Part shown: positions 47,001 through 59,489 of the stretch, piece by piece
Layout of the letters: the number at the start of each line of letters is the position of its first letter
Position numbering within the stretch: position 1 is the stretch's first letter
NCBI RefSeq assembly: GCF_003265705.1
Contig: NW_020312848.1
Location: forward strand, 55,781,707-55,845,706
Reading direction: 5' to 3'
Length of the DNA: 64,000 nt
Origin: Callorhinus ursinus
Taxonomy: Eukaryota > Chordata > Mammalia > Carnivora > Otariidae
Notes under the pieces: generated by a model
The model's input: the letters and a program-made list of their open reading frames with translations, nothing else
The model's database searches: none
What the model was told of the DNA's origin: nothing
Translations under genes and position numbers: made by a program

Positions 47001-47244
47001 CTCCCCTCTCCCAACCCAATAAAACATATTACTTCTGTCCTTCAACAGACCTTGTAAGGAGAGGCTTTAGAACAGAGCCAGGCTTCAGGTTTACATGATC
47101 GAGGAGTGGGTGTCACTGACCAGCCGGAGCTAGGGGCATCAGCTGCCAAAGCAAATGCACAAATCCAGGATTGGGAAGGGTCCCGTGTCAGGATAGCCAC
47201 TCAGATTCATTTGGTGTCCTAGATGGTCACTTGATCTTTCACCT

Positions 47245-47575
47245 TAATGGAAAAAAGACTTAAAAACAAACTGAGGCAGGTTTGGATGTCATAGTAAGGA
47301 ATTTGAGCTTTTCCTACAGGCCTTTGGGAAGCAACTAAAGGTTTTGAAGGAGAGAGTGACAGCTCATAACTGCTTCAAGGCAGATGAGATGGGAGACAGG
47401 CAGGCCAGTGAGGAAACACCTAGCCTGGGGCAGGGGTGCAGGCGTGGCTGGAGGACACTACCCAGATTTCAGAGGGACTGAGCAACTAACTAGCTGGATG
47501 TGGGAAATGCTCAAGAGAGAGGAGTTGGTGATGACTGACATTTTAGAATTACCTGGATAGAAACATGGTCATGTT
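47245..47575 (-). repeat. L2 LINE fragment
   Basis: Antisense L2 blocks: GTAAGGAATTTGAGCTTTTC, GGAAGCAACTAAAGGTTTTG, and later GGAGTTGGTGATGACTGACA. Confidence 0.5.
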
Positions 47576-47924
47576 CACAAACCAAAGTAGGCAACAGAGA
47601 GGAAGATTTGAAAGCCAAGCTGATTAGAACAGCCCAGAATGCTAGTGGTCATCTTTATACTGTTATCCAGAAAACAGTGATTAATTCCAGCTTTTCTCTC
47701 AGAAAAGGAATCAGGGGTGGGTGAATCTATATTTCCTACTTTGAAGAGTTGTAGGGTTTTTAACATGCTAATTGGTAACTTTTGTTGACTGATTCCAACT
47801 CTCTGAGAGTTAAAATTTCCCTGACTTTCAGTTTCTCATACTTAAAATGAGGGGCTGGGGTAAGATGGTCCCTAAGGCCCTTTCCATTATTGTAATTGTG
47901 CAATTCCTGGAGCTTTGCCCAGAA

Positions 47925-48160
47925 TAGTAAACAGTAGCAGAAGAAATTCATGAGCTTGAGAATCAGATAGAACCAAATTGTAATGAGTATTCCAGTTCTG
48001 ATGCCAGTTCCAGTGTGAATCAGCCACTGTGGCTGCACCCTTAGCTGCTCTGAGTCTCTTGCTCCTGAAAACTGAAAACCCTACAGGGCTGTGAGTCTGC
48101 TTGCATGTGAAAATGCCTAACTCTGTGCCTGGCACAGTGTAGATGCAGGATAAAAATTGA
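47925..48160 (+). repeat. MIR SINE (diverged)
   Basis: GAGCTTGAGAATCAGATAGA head and CTCTGTGCCTGGCACAGTGTA 3' part (quoted region). The middle is decayed. Confidence 0.55.
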
Positions 48161-50453
48161 TTTCCTCCCTCCCTTCCTTTCTTCCTTCTTCCTCCTTTTG
48201 TTACCAAAAAGAGAGTGTTAGTCTGACTCCCCAACTAGTGCTGGGGTGAAACCTTCTTTGCAGACCCTTCCTTGGTGCCCCAAAGCAGCTATTTTACCAG
48301 AGAACTGCCCTCCACCAGCTATGTGCAGTTTTACCTCAAAGCACAAGCCCTCCTGGCTTTGAGGGAAGCACAAGTGGCAAGGAGACCCCTGGCAGCAGGT
48401 CTGTAGTTGCTCTTCCATCTGGACCCAACCCCATTCCAAACGCTGCACCCAGGAACTGTGTGTAAAGTGGTGAGAAGCCACCCCATCTTCCTTGCACAAA
48501 TGAGCATCAAACATATTTGCTCATTATCTTTAAGGGACATACTAAATCAGGCTCAGATTTAGTCATATTTACACAGTGCTGTACCTCTGCAATGCCAAGA
48601 GCTTAAACCAAGGCTCCCTGATGGTTAAAATTACACTATTCAAGTTCAAAGACAACATGGAGCTCTGTAAGCTAGTTCCTGCCACCCTGACCCCAATCAC
48701 TGAGTTTATCAAGATTCTCAGCAGGAAGAGACAAGGAGTAGTCCTCTCTCCTGCACTGAATACTAGAATGGTACTTTCTACTAGAAGCTGTTGCCCCCAC
48801 CCCTCTCCTGCAGAGCTCCAGCTACGGAGAAAATGAAGAAGAATAAGGTCGGGATCCCCTGGCTTATAAAATTTGAATGTCACTTGGACCTGACATGACG
48901 TTTGTTTTTTGAGCTCGAAATTGCACAACTTTTCAAGATGAAGGCGTTCTGTAGATCCTATTCCAGCATTGTGCAATGATTTTAAACTTAGGAATTTGTT
49001 TTGGGGAGAAATAGAGATATAATCCAATCAGTCCTTGAGGAGGTACCATTTAGAGACCTTACACTTTCCTAAGGGAGAAGTCTGAAACTGTAAATATGCG
49101 TGAATATACATAAATATTAATTGATTTGGTACAGAGTTCTTCATTTCTGCCTTACATGTGAAGGCACATACTGGCTGAAGTTTGGTTGTTACCTTCTCTC
49201 CATTTAAAAAAGATCCAGGAGTTCTTGCAGGTTTGCAGGCGCTTGGAGATCCATCTCACCTCCATTCTCCTGCCAGCCTAGTTCAGCAAAACAGACAAGG
49301 AAGCAAGCTGGGTAGGCAGATGGGTACCTTGTAGATAGAGTAATTTTTAAGGAAGCTGTTATTAAATGCCTACTGTGTGTTAAGCACATTTCAGGGCAGG
49401 ATGATAGAAGATGAATGAGACCATTTCTGACCTCTTGTTGATAGAAAGCTGCTTGTAATTTACGATCTATGACTACTCCACATACAGCAAATTGTTTTTA
49501 TGTCCCATTGAATCCATCATATCTCTGCAAGGTCAAATTTGAGGCTTTAAGTTCCCAAAATGCCATCTAGATATAGAAAAAAGTAAAAACAAGCAAGAAA
49601 AGGAACAAAACAACCACAATGCTGACCCTGAAGAGCAGTCACCTCTGAAATGGAATACTTGAGATGATCTTTGATTAAAACTGGTCTTTGCTCCTTTAAG
49701 CAGCTTCCGTGATTGTGGCTTTCTCTGCAAAATGGATGATTGATCACCAATGGAAACTTAATTACCAATTAATCGGTTACTATTGAATTGCTGGTATGTG
49801 TTAGTTATCTGCTACTCCTCAGAGCAATCCATAGTACTTCAGTGAAGAAAAGCTTCTAATTGAATAGTGAAATAGCACTCATTAATATATCAAAATAAAT
49901 GTCTAGAACCAGAACATTTCATTAATTACAAGAGTCAGGTCTAGCATCTCTGAGACTCTTTGTTTGTTAATTTATGGCCACTTATAATGAGGAAATATTT
50001 GTTGCTATATAAAACAGCATTTTAGATTATTTTTTACCATAAAAGTCAATAGATGTAAGAACTCTGTATTCCATGTGACAGAATTTTGACATTAAGGAGT
50101 AAGGCTGTTTTACATAACGATAAGTAAATTTTCTATTTCACTTTGTTGTTCAACACTAAGTCTGAAATATTCTATGACAGCTTTCTGATTATTATAAATA
50201 CAATAGGATGATAATAGAATTCCTGATCTTCAAATCATTTTCCTTAACTTGAAACTACATACAAAAATATGTAAAAATAAACTTTTTCTCTTTTTCTTCC
50301 AAGTTAGAAGACAGTTCCTTATTATGTCCCCCTGCCCCCTCTTACCTCCCCCAAATTTACCAGTTCCCAGATGTCTTATAAGTACAGTTGGAAGCTAAGC
50401 ACTCTGTTTCTTATAAACTCTTAACTACACCTATTCCTGGAAAAAGAAAAAAA
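48161..50453. other. Intronic sequence, no gene
   Basis: Unassigned. Open frames on both strands at 48570-49027 overlap each other and have no domain, splice or repeat support. Confidence 0.5.
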
Positions 50454-50469
50454 TAGCTTTAGTAATATT

Positions 50470-50675
50470 TATTTTTTTTAAGATTTTATTTATTTGACAG
50501 AGAGAGACATAGCGAGACAGGGAACACAAGCAGGGAGAGAAGGAGAGGGAGAAGCAGGCTTCCCGCTGAGCAGGGAGCCCGATGCGGGGCTCGATGCGGG
50601 GCTCGATCCCAGGACCCCGGGATCATGAACTGAACTGAAGGTAGACGCTTAATGACTGAGCCACCCAGGCGCCCC
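50470..50675 (-). repeat. CAN SINE, young, with internal 12-bp duplication
   Basis: Complement ending GAGCCACCCAGGCGCCCC. Exact 16-bp target duplication TAGCTTTAGTAATATT (50454-50469, 50676-50691). GATGCGGGGCTC is tandemly repeated at 50581-50604. Confidence 0.97.
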
Positions 50676-50744
50676 TAGCTTTAGTAATATTAGTTTATAT
50701 CTCCACACTCATCCCCCATCTACTCATAATTGATTCACTTACTT

Positions 50745-51930
50745 ATTCATTCACTCAGTTAATATTTATTAAAGATCTATGGGTGATATTTCACCTACTA
50801 CTAACAACACAGCAGTAAACAAGTATGGTCTCTGATGGCAGGGGCATCAATCATGTAATCCATAAGCAAATAGTAGCTGCAGCTATGAGTGCTATGACAC
50901 ATAGGTAAAATGTATTATGACAGTCGATAATAGAAGCATTTGACCTAAATATTGAGATCAGAATAGGCTTCCTCAGGAAATGACGACACACTATGATCTG
51001 AAGGAGACATAGCAGTCAACAGGTGAATGAAGGTGAAAGGATCACTCCAGGAACATGTGCAGAGGCCCTGTAATGGGAGGACACGTGGCATATTTGGAGA
51101 ACTGAGAGAAGACCAGGTCACTGGAGTGCAAAGGAGAGCACAATGAGGATGAATTTGGAAAGTTCGATAGGATCCAGATGACGCAGAGCTCACCAGATCA
51201 TGTTAAAAATCTTTGTCTTTTATCCTGAGAGCAATAGGAAGACATTAAGTGTTTTAAACAGAGTGACATGATGAGATTTGTGTTTTAGAAAAAAATCTGT
51301 CTGCAGTGTAGAGAATGGATGAGATCAGATATGGCAGGTCTTACTTGGAAACCATTGTAGTAGTTCAGGAAGGGGAAGGGGTAGGTTGGATGAGGGTCAA
51401 AGTATGGAGACAGAGAAAACTGGATGGATCCAGGAGATATTTAGAAAGTGCAATTGATGAAAATTGGTGATGGACTGTACATGGGGAGGTATCAGGGATG
51501 GCACCTAGATTTATGACCTGTGCATCTAGAGAAATGGTAGAGCCATTCACTGGGGTGTGTTGTATCATCAGCTCAGGCATGGGGGCGAGACTGTGGTTTC
51601 TGCTTTGGTCACGCTGAGCCTGAGGTCTTGGAGACATCTGAGTGTGTTTTTTACAGGCAATTTGATATATGCACAGTCAGCTCACAGGAGAGGGTAGGGT
51701 GGAGGTACAAATGTGTGTGTCAACTAAATAGTAATAGACATCACAGGACAGACTAAGGTTGCCTAGGGAAAGTGTGAAGAGTGAGGAGAGGAGCAGCCCT
51801 AGGATGGAGCCTTAAGAAACCCTGACACTGATAGCCAGGCACAGATGGTCCTGCACGAGGACTAAATGTTGCAATCTGAGAAGTAGAAGGAAAACCAGGA
51901 CACTGAGGTGTCAAGGTGAAGGGACGGATC
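50745..51930 (-). repeat. L2 LINE, long diverged copy
   Basis: Antisense L2 from the 3' end (TTCACTCAGTTAATATTTAT) through GTGACATGATGAGATTTGTG to the ORF2 region (GAAAACCAGGACACTGAGGT). No open frame. Confidence 0.65.
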
Positions 51931-52094
51931 CACAGCGCTTAACTGACATATATTACTGAACAATATTTTTTAAAAAATCTGAAGCTGAATCTATAAGATA
52001 AATACCCGATTGAGTGGTAATTGCCTTTTTTGTAAGTTGGTAACTGTGGCATTTGGTGCCCAGCTTTTACGTTTTTTTGAGCCTTTCACCATAA
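51931..52094. other. Intronic sequence
   Basis: Short unassigned spacer. Confidence 0.5.
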
Positions 52095-52300
52095 TGATGA
52101 CAAATACTTCAGTGGTATTACCTAGGTGCTGAGTTCTATGGTAAGAGATTTCTATAAATTAGCTCATTTAACCTTTACAACAGCTCTGCAAGGTAGGCAC
52201 ATCTCTACAATTCTCTCGATTTTACTTGTGAAATGGATAACCTGAATTTCACAAACACATAGAGATTATGGGGACTATGTAAGGTAAATAAGCACGAGAG
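52095..52300 (-). repeat. MIR SINE
   Basis: Complement: TTAGCTCATTTAACCTTTAC, AACAGCTCTGCAAGGTAGGC, TTTTACTTGTGAAATGGATA. Confidence 0.7.
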
Positions 52301-52833
52301 ACTAGGATTTGATGCAGGAACTTGAGTCTGGGATCTGTGCTCTGCTGCCTCCCTGTGAATTGTCTATCAGCTACCACCCTCTACCGCCTCACTGCACACT
52401 GCACAGACATTTTCAAATACTTAATGTATTATGTATGACTCTAACATTTATTATTATTCCAGTTGAAATCCATCTTACTGGACTTGCCTGCTAGAAGCAT
52501 TACCTTTTTGCCCAGGGCTGAGACATTTATAGTTTTGTTTTTCCTTTACCAGCACCACCGAGTTCCATTTTTATGTATGCACATATCCAACCAAAGCGCA
52601 AACTGCGGTAGGAAGGTTTACCCCAGCTAACATCTATATACATGTGGAGCACCTAGCAGTACTAGAGCCATGTAGGTCACTAGAATAATCTCTGCCTGTC
52701 TAGGGCTCTCTGTTTCTTTGTATGGTTAGCCTTTCCATTCTCCTCTGAGTTCTGAAAAGACACCCCGAGAAGTTTTTTTTACCAGCCTGTTCGCGTCTGG
52801 ACTCACATTCATTCTATGACCATATTTTATTTC
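52301..52833. other. Intron 2 end, no repeat recognised
   Basis: Unique-looking sequence before exon 3. The branch-site and polypyrimidine region TTCTATGACCATATTTTATTTCAG is AT-rich (positions 52811-52835). Confidence 0.55.
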
Positions 52834-52835
52834 AG

Positions 52836-53027
52836 ACACTTTTGAGAAATTCATCAGGCTGTGAAGTGCGCAGTGATGAATATCGAACAGAGTTTACTAC
52901 AGCTTTGCAGCGTGTTGACTTATTCATGGGCCAATTCAACCAAGTCCTCTTAACATCTATATCTACCTTCATTAAAGGAGACCTCACCATTGCTAATCTT
53001 GGGACGTCAGAGGGTCGCTTCATGCAG
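52836..53027 (+). CDS. MET: MET exon 3: HGF receptor Sema domain, residues 402-465
   Basis: This 64-codon exon (192 bp, the same size as in human) starts [10 protein letters not shown] and ends GTSEGRFMQ. It continues the Sema propeller of the HGF receptor directly from exon 2 in phase 0. The junction completes an N-R-T sequon (N400), and a second sequon, N406-S-S, follows. The sequence differs from human at only a few positions, for example EVRSDEY and GQFNQV. The acceptor is TTTATTTCAG and the donor GTAAAT begins at 53028. Read-through into intron 3 gives VNAF and then a stop at 53040-53042. The next coding exon of MET was not found downstream in the window. Confidence 0.97.
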
Positions 53028-53033
53028 GTAAAT
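53028..53033 (+). other. MET: MET exon 3 splice donor
   Basis: CAG|GTAAAT; weaker than the exon 2 donor but canonical GT. Confidence 0.93.
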
Positions 53034-55018
53034 GCTTTCTAAGAGTGGCTCTGTCTGTTTTACCTGGTTTGGTGCAATTAGTTTTTTGTTTTGTTTTGTT
53101 TTTATAGTAAGGTATTTGCAAATAGAAAGCGAAAACCACAGTAAAAGCTAGAGACAGACTGAAAGCAAAACAATGAAGCCTGGTCCATTCTTTATGAAAC
53201 GTATGGCCTGTTTTTGTTAAATTCTGGAAACTTTCAGTTTAAATGTGGTTGCTTTAATTTTCTTGCCCAGAATGGTTTGGGATTTTGTTTGTTGTTGTTG
53301 TTGTTTTCCATTCATGATTTCTCTCACATGATTGGAATAAAATGAAACAATTGAAGCACTTCCAGGCGATGTTTTCCTATTTCAGGGGAAGCTATGGATC
53401 AAAGGAGAGCTATTGTGTGAACCTTGCGGTCTCCATGAGAAGAAACATTCACATCATTGAGAAATATTGGCAGGAGTTAGGAAAGGACGTTATCATCAAG
53501 ATCCCATTGTAACTCCAGCTCTCCTGATTCTGCAAAATGATGTGGTCAGACACAAAGAAGTTCAAACACTGGGGAGAAAAAAATCCAGATTTTATTAAGA
53601 AATGCTTTTAATAGATAGCAACATATTTCCATACAATAAAAATTCACATTTCAGACGCAGTTATCGTGTTTCCTAGATACAAGAATTAGCACTTTCCAGA
53701 AATGAAAATGCTCTTGTGTTGAATCTCTTTGACAGCTTTAATAGTTACTGGGTAGTGCTTTCAACATGAGTTCATCAGTAGGTTCTTGATTAATGCACAA
53801 TGACCATGGCATCTATGGAAATGCTGACTTTCTACAAATACTAGAAATTTCTTCTAATTCTTATTTTGTAATCATCAGATCTAATTAACATCCTAGTCAG
53901 ACAGTGACTTCTAGTAAACCAGTTGAGGACAATGATGTTTTCCTCTGACTTGCCCATCTGTATTCTTTTATAAAATATACTTTTTAAAATTACCGCTGTC
54001 TTTATAGTGTATGGATATTGGTCATTGCCATATTTTAAATCATGTTTTTCTTTAAATAGTTGGGCATGGAGGGATTTTTTCAAATCATAAAACATGTAAA
54101 TAAAACCTTCCAAGCTCAAAACTAATCTGCAGATCCTGTTATCTAAATGCTTCCACACTTGGTCTCCCCTCCTCCCATTGCTTCAAATTATTACACTTTC
54201 TCCCCACTCCTCCCTCTCTCCCAGCCCAGTGTTCTTATTTACCCACCTCAAACCATTTCATTCTGTCCTTAACTCCTTAAAATCTGAAAACTGGATGCCC
54301 AGTCCCTGCCTACACACATGAGCACTCTGAAGTATTTGAAATATGGTCATATCTATTATCCTTGTAAAATATGTAGTGTTATTTTAAATATGTGTTTTTA
54401 ATTGACATTGATACTATTCTATAGAATTCCAAAAAATTTGAAGGAGCATGAGAGAATCTGGCATCTGTTGAATTCTTAATGTGTTCACTATGTTGACTTT
54501 TCATCTTTACTTTTGCTTTCCTTTTTTTCTAAATTGTTTATTACCTCATCCATCCCGTTTCATATTAATAAGCTTTCTATAGTCACTTTAGGTTTTACAT
54601 GCTTTTACATCAAAAGGTTCCTGGCCTATTTCCAGATTCTAAAGTTGTAATAAAATGCCACTTTTAGATAGATTGCTCTAATACCTGAGTAAATTCTGCT
54701 GTGTGACAGATTCCACCACCTAAGTGATATGTCGTGCATCAGTCTCATTGTAACAGAAACGCTGTGACAAGTGTTTTATTCTTGTCTCCCAGCATTTACA
54801 TAAAAGAAGCTATATTATGCCCATTATCTGTGCATCCAAAACATTAAAGATGAAAATAAGTAGATACTTATTTTATGTGAAGAGCTGATATCACTGATTT
54901 TTTTTAAACCACATGGTTCTTAATTCATCAGATATATATTGGGAACTTACTAACCTTGCTCACTAGGCAAATAAGTAAAGCAAAGGAAGCAGTGACACAG
55001 AACCTGCCTTTGAGGAAC
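53034..55018. other. Intron 3 start, no gene
   Basis: Contains (GTTTT)n at about 53083-53104, (GTT)n at 53290-53306, a cryptic-exon candidate at 53386-53460 and an AATAAA at 53635-53640. No transposon recognised. Confidence 0.5.
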
Positions 55019-55030
55019 TAAAATTTTATT

Positions 55031-55224
55031 TTTAAAAAAAAGATTTTATTTATTTATTTGAGAGAGAGTGAGTGAGAGAGAGAGCACAAGCCGGGGGAGG
55101 GGCAGAGGGAGAGGGAGGAACAGACTGCCTGCCAATCAGGGAGCCTAATGTGGGACTTGATCCCAGGACCCCAGGATCATAACTGAGCTGAAGGCACTTA
55201 ACCACTGAGCCACCCAGGCACCCC
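55031..55224 (-). repeat. CAN SINE
   Basis: Complement ending GAGCCACCCAGGCACCCC. Approximate direct repeats CTAAAATTTTA and CTGAAATTTTA near 55018 and 55224. The tail is (TTTA)n. Confidence 0.93.
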
Positions 55225-56319
55225 TGAAATTTTAGTATGGGACATAAAAACATGTACCTGATATCAAGACAGCAAAAGACAGAGACATACAGACAAAGGG
55301 CTTTTGAGACCCACATAGGATCCATTTCTCTGACACTTGTCCAAGAGAATTCCATTCCCTTAAATTTTATGTAAATAAACCCAAGGCACTTGAAGGATCA
55401 AACAGTCAACATCACTGAAATCCAGTTTGTTTACAGCAAATAATGTTGGGGGAGGAGTCAGGCGTGCAGCAAAGACCTTCTAGCTGAAGCTCGCCAAGCA
55501 GTACTAGCAAGTTCTATAAATGTTTTGACTGCTGTGAAGTGCTAAATCTGTGGCCAGGCCTAAGTTCCTGCAACTCCTGTTTTAATAATACTGTGGAGTT
55601 TCTGTTATAAACTGGAATGGACATAATTTTTTTCCAAAGACAGCTGCAATACATGAAAAGGAACAGAAAAATGATTTTTTACTTCCTTCCTACCCTGAAG
55701 CCTAAAGTCAAAGTTGCTTTGCAAATGTTTTCTCTCAAGAGTTTGCAGCTGTTTCTGCCTTTCCTATTGTGCTTATGTCCAGCTCTGGCTGGGAATACAA
55801 GCTTCAGCCCCAGCTGTCGGGTGTAAAGGGAATCAGGTATTTCACAGTGGTTATTTGGTTAGAAAGAATTATATTGTTTAGCTAACAATATTATATGTAT
55901 GGCAGAGAAGACATGTTTGACATGTTCCTAACATTTAAACATGTGTAACTTATACAGGTGCAACTCCGTCTAAATATACTGACGTGTACATGTATTAGAG
56001 TTTATCAACATAGATACAGATTTCAAAACCAGTTTTTATTTGTGTGATCACCCTCTTGGGATCTTTGAAGTAAAATAATATGATAAGTCCTATTCAAGAT
56101 AGTGAAAGTAAACAGTGAGAACAGGGCTTCTTACAAATTTTAGAGGGGGAGGGGATGTTGAAAAGAACAAGGCTCGGGAACATTAGTGCTGTGTGCAGGG
56201 CTACGTGGGAGAGGGAAGACGGTTACTCATGAAGATCACAGGACTAATCACAGGGATTGCCCACGTCTCCCCTTCTGAGCTCCTCATCTAATCAACTTGC
56301 AAAAACAGTGCTTGATACA

Positions 56320-56350
<31 letters not shown>

Positions 56351-57181
56351 TACAGCTCTCTTATAAGGCCTTTAATCTGTAGATGCAAGGCATTGCTATT
56401 AAAATATTTGTGCATGACTGTCAGGCCAGGAAGAGTGAGTGTATCGGGTGGGTTGGGGGTGGGGAGGCACTTTCAAGACTTGTTTCAAGTTCAGCTCCAC
56501 AAACACTCATTGGGCAGCTACCTTGTCTGCATACAGTGCCCACTGCCGGGGCACTGTCACAGCTGTCACTTGGTTCTTTGGCATCATCCTTGCTCTTCTC
56601 CCACCCCCTTTCTCATCTTCCCAATTCCTTGATGCTGTTACAACTCATCACCCCTGTTCTCTTGTGCCTCCTGACTGGACTAGTTGGATCATAAGCAAGA
56701 AAGTTAAGGACATAGGGATCACCTAAAAATGTATCCTTTGCTTGTGACCATTACTTACAACCATTACGTAAAGGATTATGTTAGTAGTCAGTGAACCTGA
56801 GGATAATTACTCACTTCCAGTAAGAAGAATCAATTCATCTATTGACCTCCTGTCTTCAAATTCTTTCAGTTCCGGTGCCACCATCATAGTATGTTAGATC
56901 TTTGTGTTGGAAGCCTGTGGCATACATTACCTTTGGGATTACTACTATTTTAGAGAATGTAGACACAGATCATCAATTCATCAATGCTGTGAGCATCCAG
57001 CAGAGACCCAGGCAAAGCTTGAACTTAAACATTTCTCTTTAGGGATTGCTAATTTACTGTTCTCCTTTATAAAATCCTCAGATAAAAATATCATCTGCCT
57101 TTCTTTTTTTATGTGTACATCATTGATTTAGTTACATCCCTAAAGAATGGTGAATTTGGTATATTCCTTTGGAAGAAAATC
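55225..57181. other. Intronic sequence, no gene
   Basis: Unassigned except for an (AT)n run. Overlapping frames at 56297-56726 lack any recognisable domain. Confidence 0.5.
56316..56342 (+). repeat. Microsatellite (AT)n
   Basis: About 13 AT units followed by poly-T. Confidence 0.95.
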
Positions 57182-57401
57182 TGGGGCACCTGGGTGGCTC
57201 AGTCAGTTAAGTGTCGGACTCTTGATTTGGGCTCAGGTCATGATCTCAGGGTCCTATAATTGAGCCCCATGTTGGGTTCCACACTCAGCGGGGAGTCTGC
57301 TTGAGATTCTTTCCCTCTCCCTGCTCATGTTCATGCATGCACTCTTGCCGCACTCTCTCTCTCTCTAAAATAAATAAATCTTTTAAAAAGTGTTTTAAAA
57401 A
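57182..57401 (+). repeat. CAN SINE, older type
   Basis: GGGGCACCTGGGTGGCTCAG head, TTAAGTGTCGGACTCTTGAT core and AAATAAATAAATC-type tail. Short flanking repeat GAAGAAAAT on each side. Confidence 0.93.
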
Positions 57402-58328
57402 TAGAAGAAAATATATTCATTAATTCTGAGACTTGTTTTGTTTGAGAAAGAAACCATTATAAATAATAATTTCAGAGCTCTATCTATAACTAAAAATCAA
57501 CCCCAGTCCATGTAGTCTCCTAAAATGAATTCATGCATGCTTTTGAAATACATATATCTTATACACTGTTATATGCATAGAAAATTAAAACATCATAAAT
57601 ATTTGAAACCATGGGAAAATGCTAAGCTTTTGTTTGTTTTGTTGGTAATAGGGAATAACTGGGATTTCTTGTTTGGGTGCTTTTTTGAAAGAGTAGAGAC
57701 ATTTTAAAAACATGAAGTATATGTATCAGTAGTTTTTTTTTAACTTTTGTCACTTTTAAAATTCAAAAACAGATATACTCTGTGTATAAATTGGCAGATC
57801 CTACAATTATTGTATTTGGAGTATTGATTTGAAAATATTGATATTTAAATTTTTTTAATTTACTAGTTTATTTGGATTTTAGATGCTTGATATTTTTTTA
57901 CAAAGGTCTCAATCTGGTTTTGACTCATTTCGACTCACAATCATTTCAAAAAGTTAAAACACACATGCACATCAGTATTGCAGCAATAAGGAAAATTGTT
58001 TTGGTTTTTGTGTATACCTGGCCTTTGTAATATCAGGTTGGTATAGAAGCACTCATGCCCATTTACCAAAAAGAACAAAGGAGGGAACAGAGCAAAGCTT
58101 CATTTAATTCAACTTTTGCCACCTGGTACTTTGTCTTACCACTTTTATTTCTTGAGCTGTTAGCACCAATCAGCAATTTCTGTTTCTTCTCATGTTTTTT
58201 TTTTCCATTTCAGAAAACTAGATATTTACCCTGATTGAAATAAATAGCTCCACTCTTCATATCTGATTTCTTTCTACACGAACACCAATTTCTCTCACAT
58301 ACTGAGGGGTACAGTAAACCTAAAGCAG
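57402..58328. other. Intronic sequence, no gene
   Basis: AT-rich and unassigned. Confidence 0.5.
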
Positions 58329-58330
58329 GT

Positions 58331-58680
58331 GTCTGAACCATTCAGGCTACTATAACAAATTCCCATAGACTGGGTGGCTTAAACAGCAAACATTTATTTC
58401 TCACACTTCAGGAAGGTAGGAAGTTCAAGATCAAGATAACCAGCAGATCTGGTTTCTGGTGAGACTCTGATAGCTGGTTGGTAGATGGCTGTTCTTGCTA
58501 AGTCCTCACGTGATGGGAAGAGGGAACTAAAGCTCTCTGGGGTCCCTTTTATAAGGGCACGATTTCATTCATGAGGACTCTACCCTTATGACCTAATTGA
58601 CTCCCAAAGGCCCTTCACATTGGGGGTTAAGATTTCAACATATGAATTTTAGGTGGACACATTCAGTCTATTGCAATAGG
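58331..58680 (-). mobile_element. MLT1-like LTR (ERVL-MaLR), solo
   Basis: Complement of an MLT1-type LTR: CCATAGACTGGGTGGCTTAA, TTTATTTCTCACACTTCAGG, CTTTTATAAGGGCAC, TTCAACATATGAATTTTAGG, ending in the complement of the TG... start. No internal retroviral sequence is visible beside it. Very old. Confidence 0.75.
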
Positions 58681-59480
58681 CAAGAAGCAAGAAGCCTTAG
58701 AAGTCATATCTTGAAAGTGAAGATCAAACTCTTACAGGTTATCTAAATATCTGAAACATTTAAAAACCTTATCCCTTCATCAAGACTTAAGTGAGCTTCT
58801 TATTTCAGGCTATTCATGTATTTAGGCAATAGATATGCCTTTAGGACTTACTATGTGCCCATCTCTGTATTGGGAACTATAGGGAAAGCAGACCCACTCC
58901 CAAGATCCATAAGGTCACACCCAGTTATAACCAGGTCTGTTTATTAATGGTGTCATCTCCTTCTCTCACATTTCTTTTCTTTCAATTCACATTTTTTTTC
59001 TCATTGAGTTTCAAACTCCAGTGATTTGCATCATCTTTCATTACAAATTTCCTTAACAGAAATCCTCTATTTTTCTTAATTTTTAAACTAGAAATCAGTC
59101 TAAATGATATCAAAGGTTCCACTCGGTTCTATTTGCCTTGAAATAGAACTGCATATGTTCTGTTCTTACAAAAGGAAAATTTATTTGATCTTCAATTTTA
59201 GTATATTTGCTGCCAAAAACAGTAGGTTTCAAAAAAGCAGTTGGGCCCAGGGAATCTACTCCCACTCTGACGGATTCTCCTAGTAAAAATCCACTTTTGT
59301 TCCATCTTTTTTCCCTTCCCCACCTCCAACCTCTCTAGGACTTTGTTTTATAAAAGCCCAGTCTGACTATGAGGGGATATTCAGAACCCTGGTTGGGAGG
59401 CTAAGTAGGTGATACTCAGATACTCAGTCTCAGGCAGGAGGAATGGATGGAGACTGTGAACCTCCAGAAGTAAGCTTGCC
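58681..59480. other. Intronic sequence, no gene
   Basis: Unassigned. Confidence 0.5.
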
Positions 59481-59489
59481 TTTTCCTTA

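Larger units (their letters stand above)
27057..52835 (+). other. MET: MET intron 2 (complete)
   Basis: Phase 0 intron of 25,779 bp, from the donor GTAAGT to an acceptor TTTATTTCAG. Retention would add 12 codons after residue 401 and then stop at 27096-27098. It contains SINE, L1, L2 and MIR copies listed separately, and no supported gene. Confidence 0.93.

Noticed and set aside
46445..47098. 217-codon open frame on the + strand
   Set aside because: It overlaps an MIR and probable L1 debris, has low-complexity hydrophobic composition and no domain; likely a chance frame.
48569..49027. 152-codon antisense frame overlapping an 86-codon sense frame
   Set aside because: Mutually overlapping frames without domain or splice support; chance.
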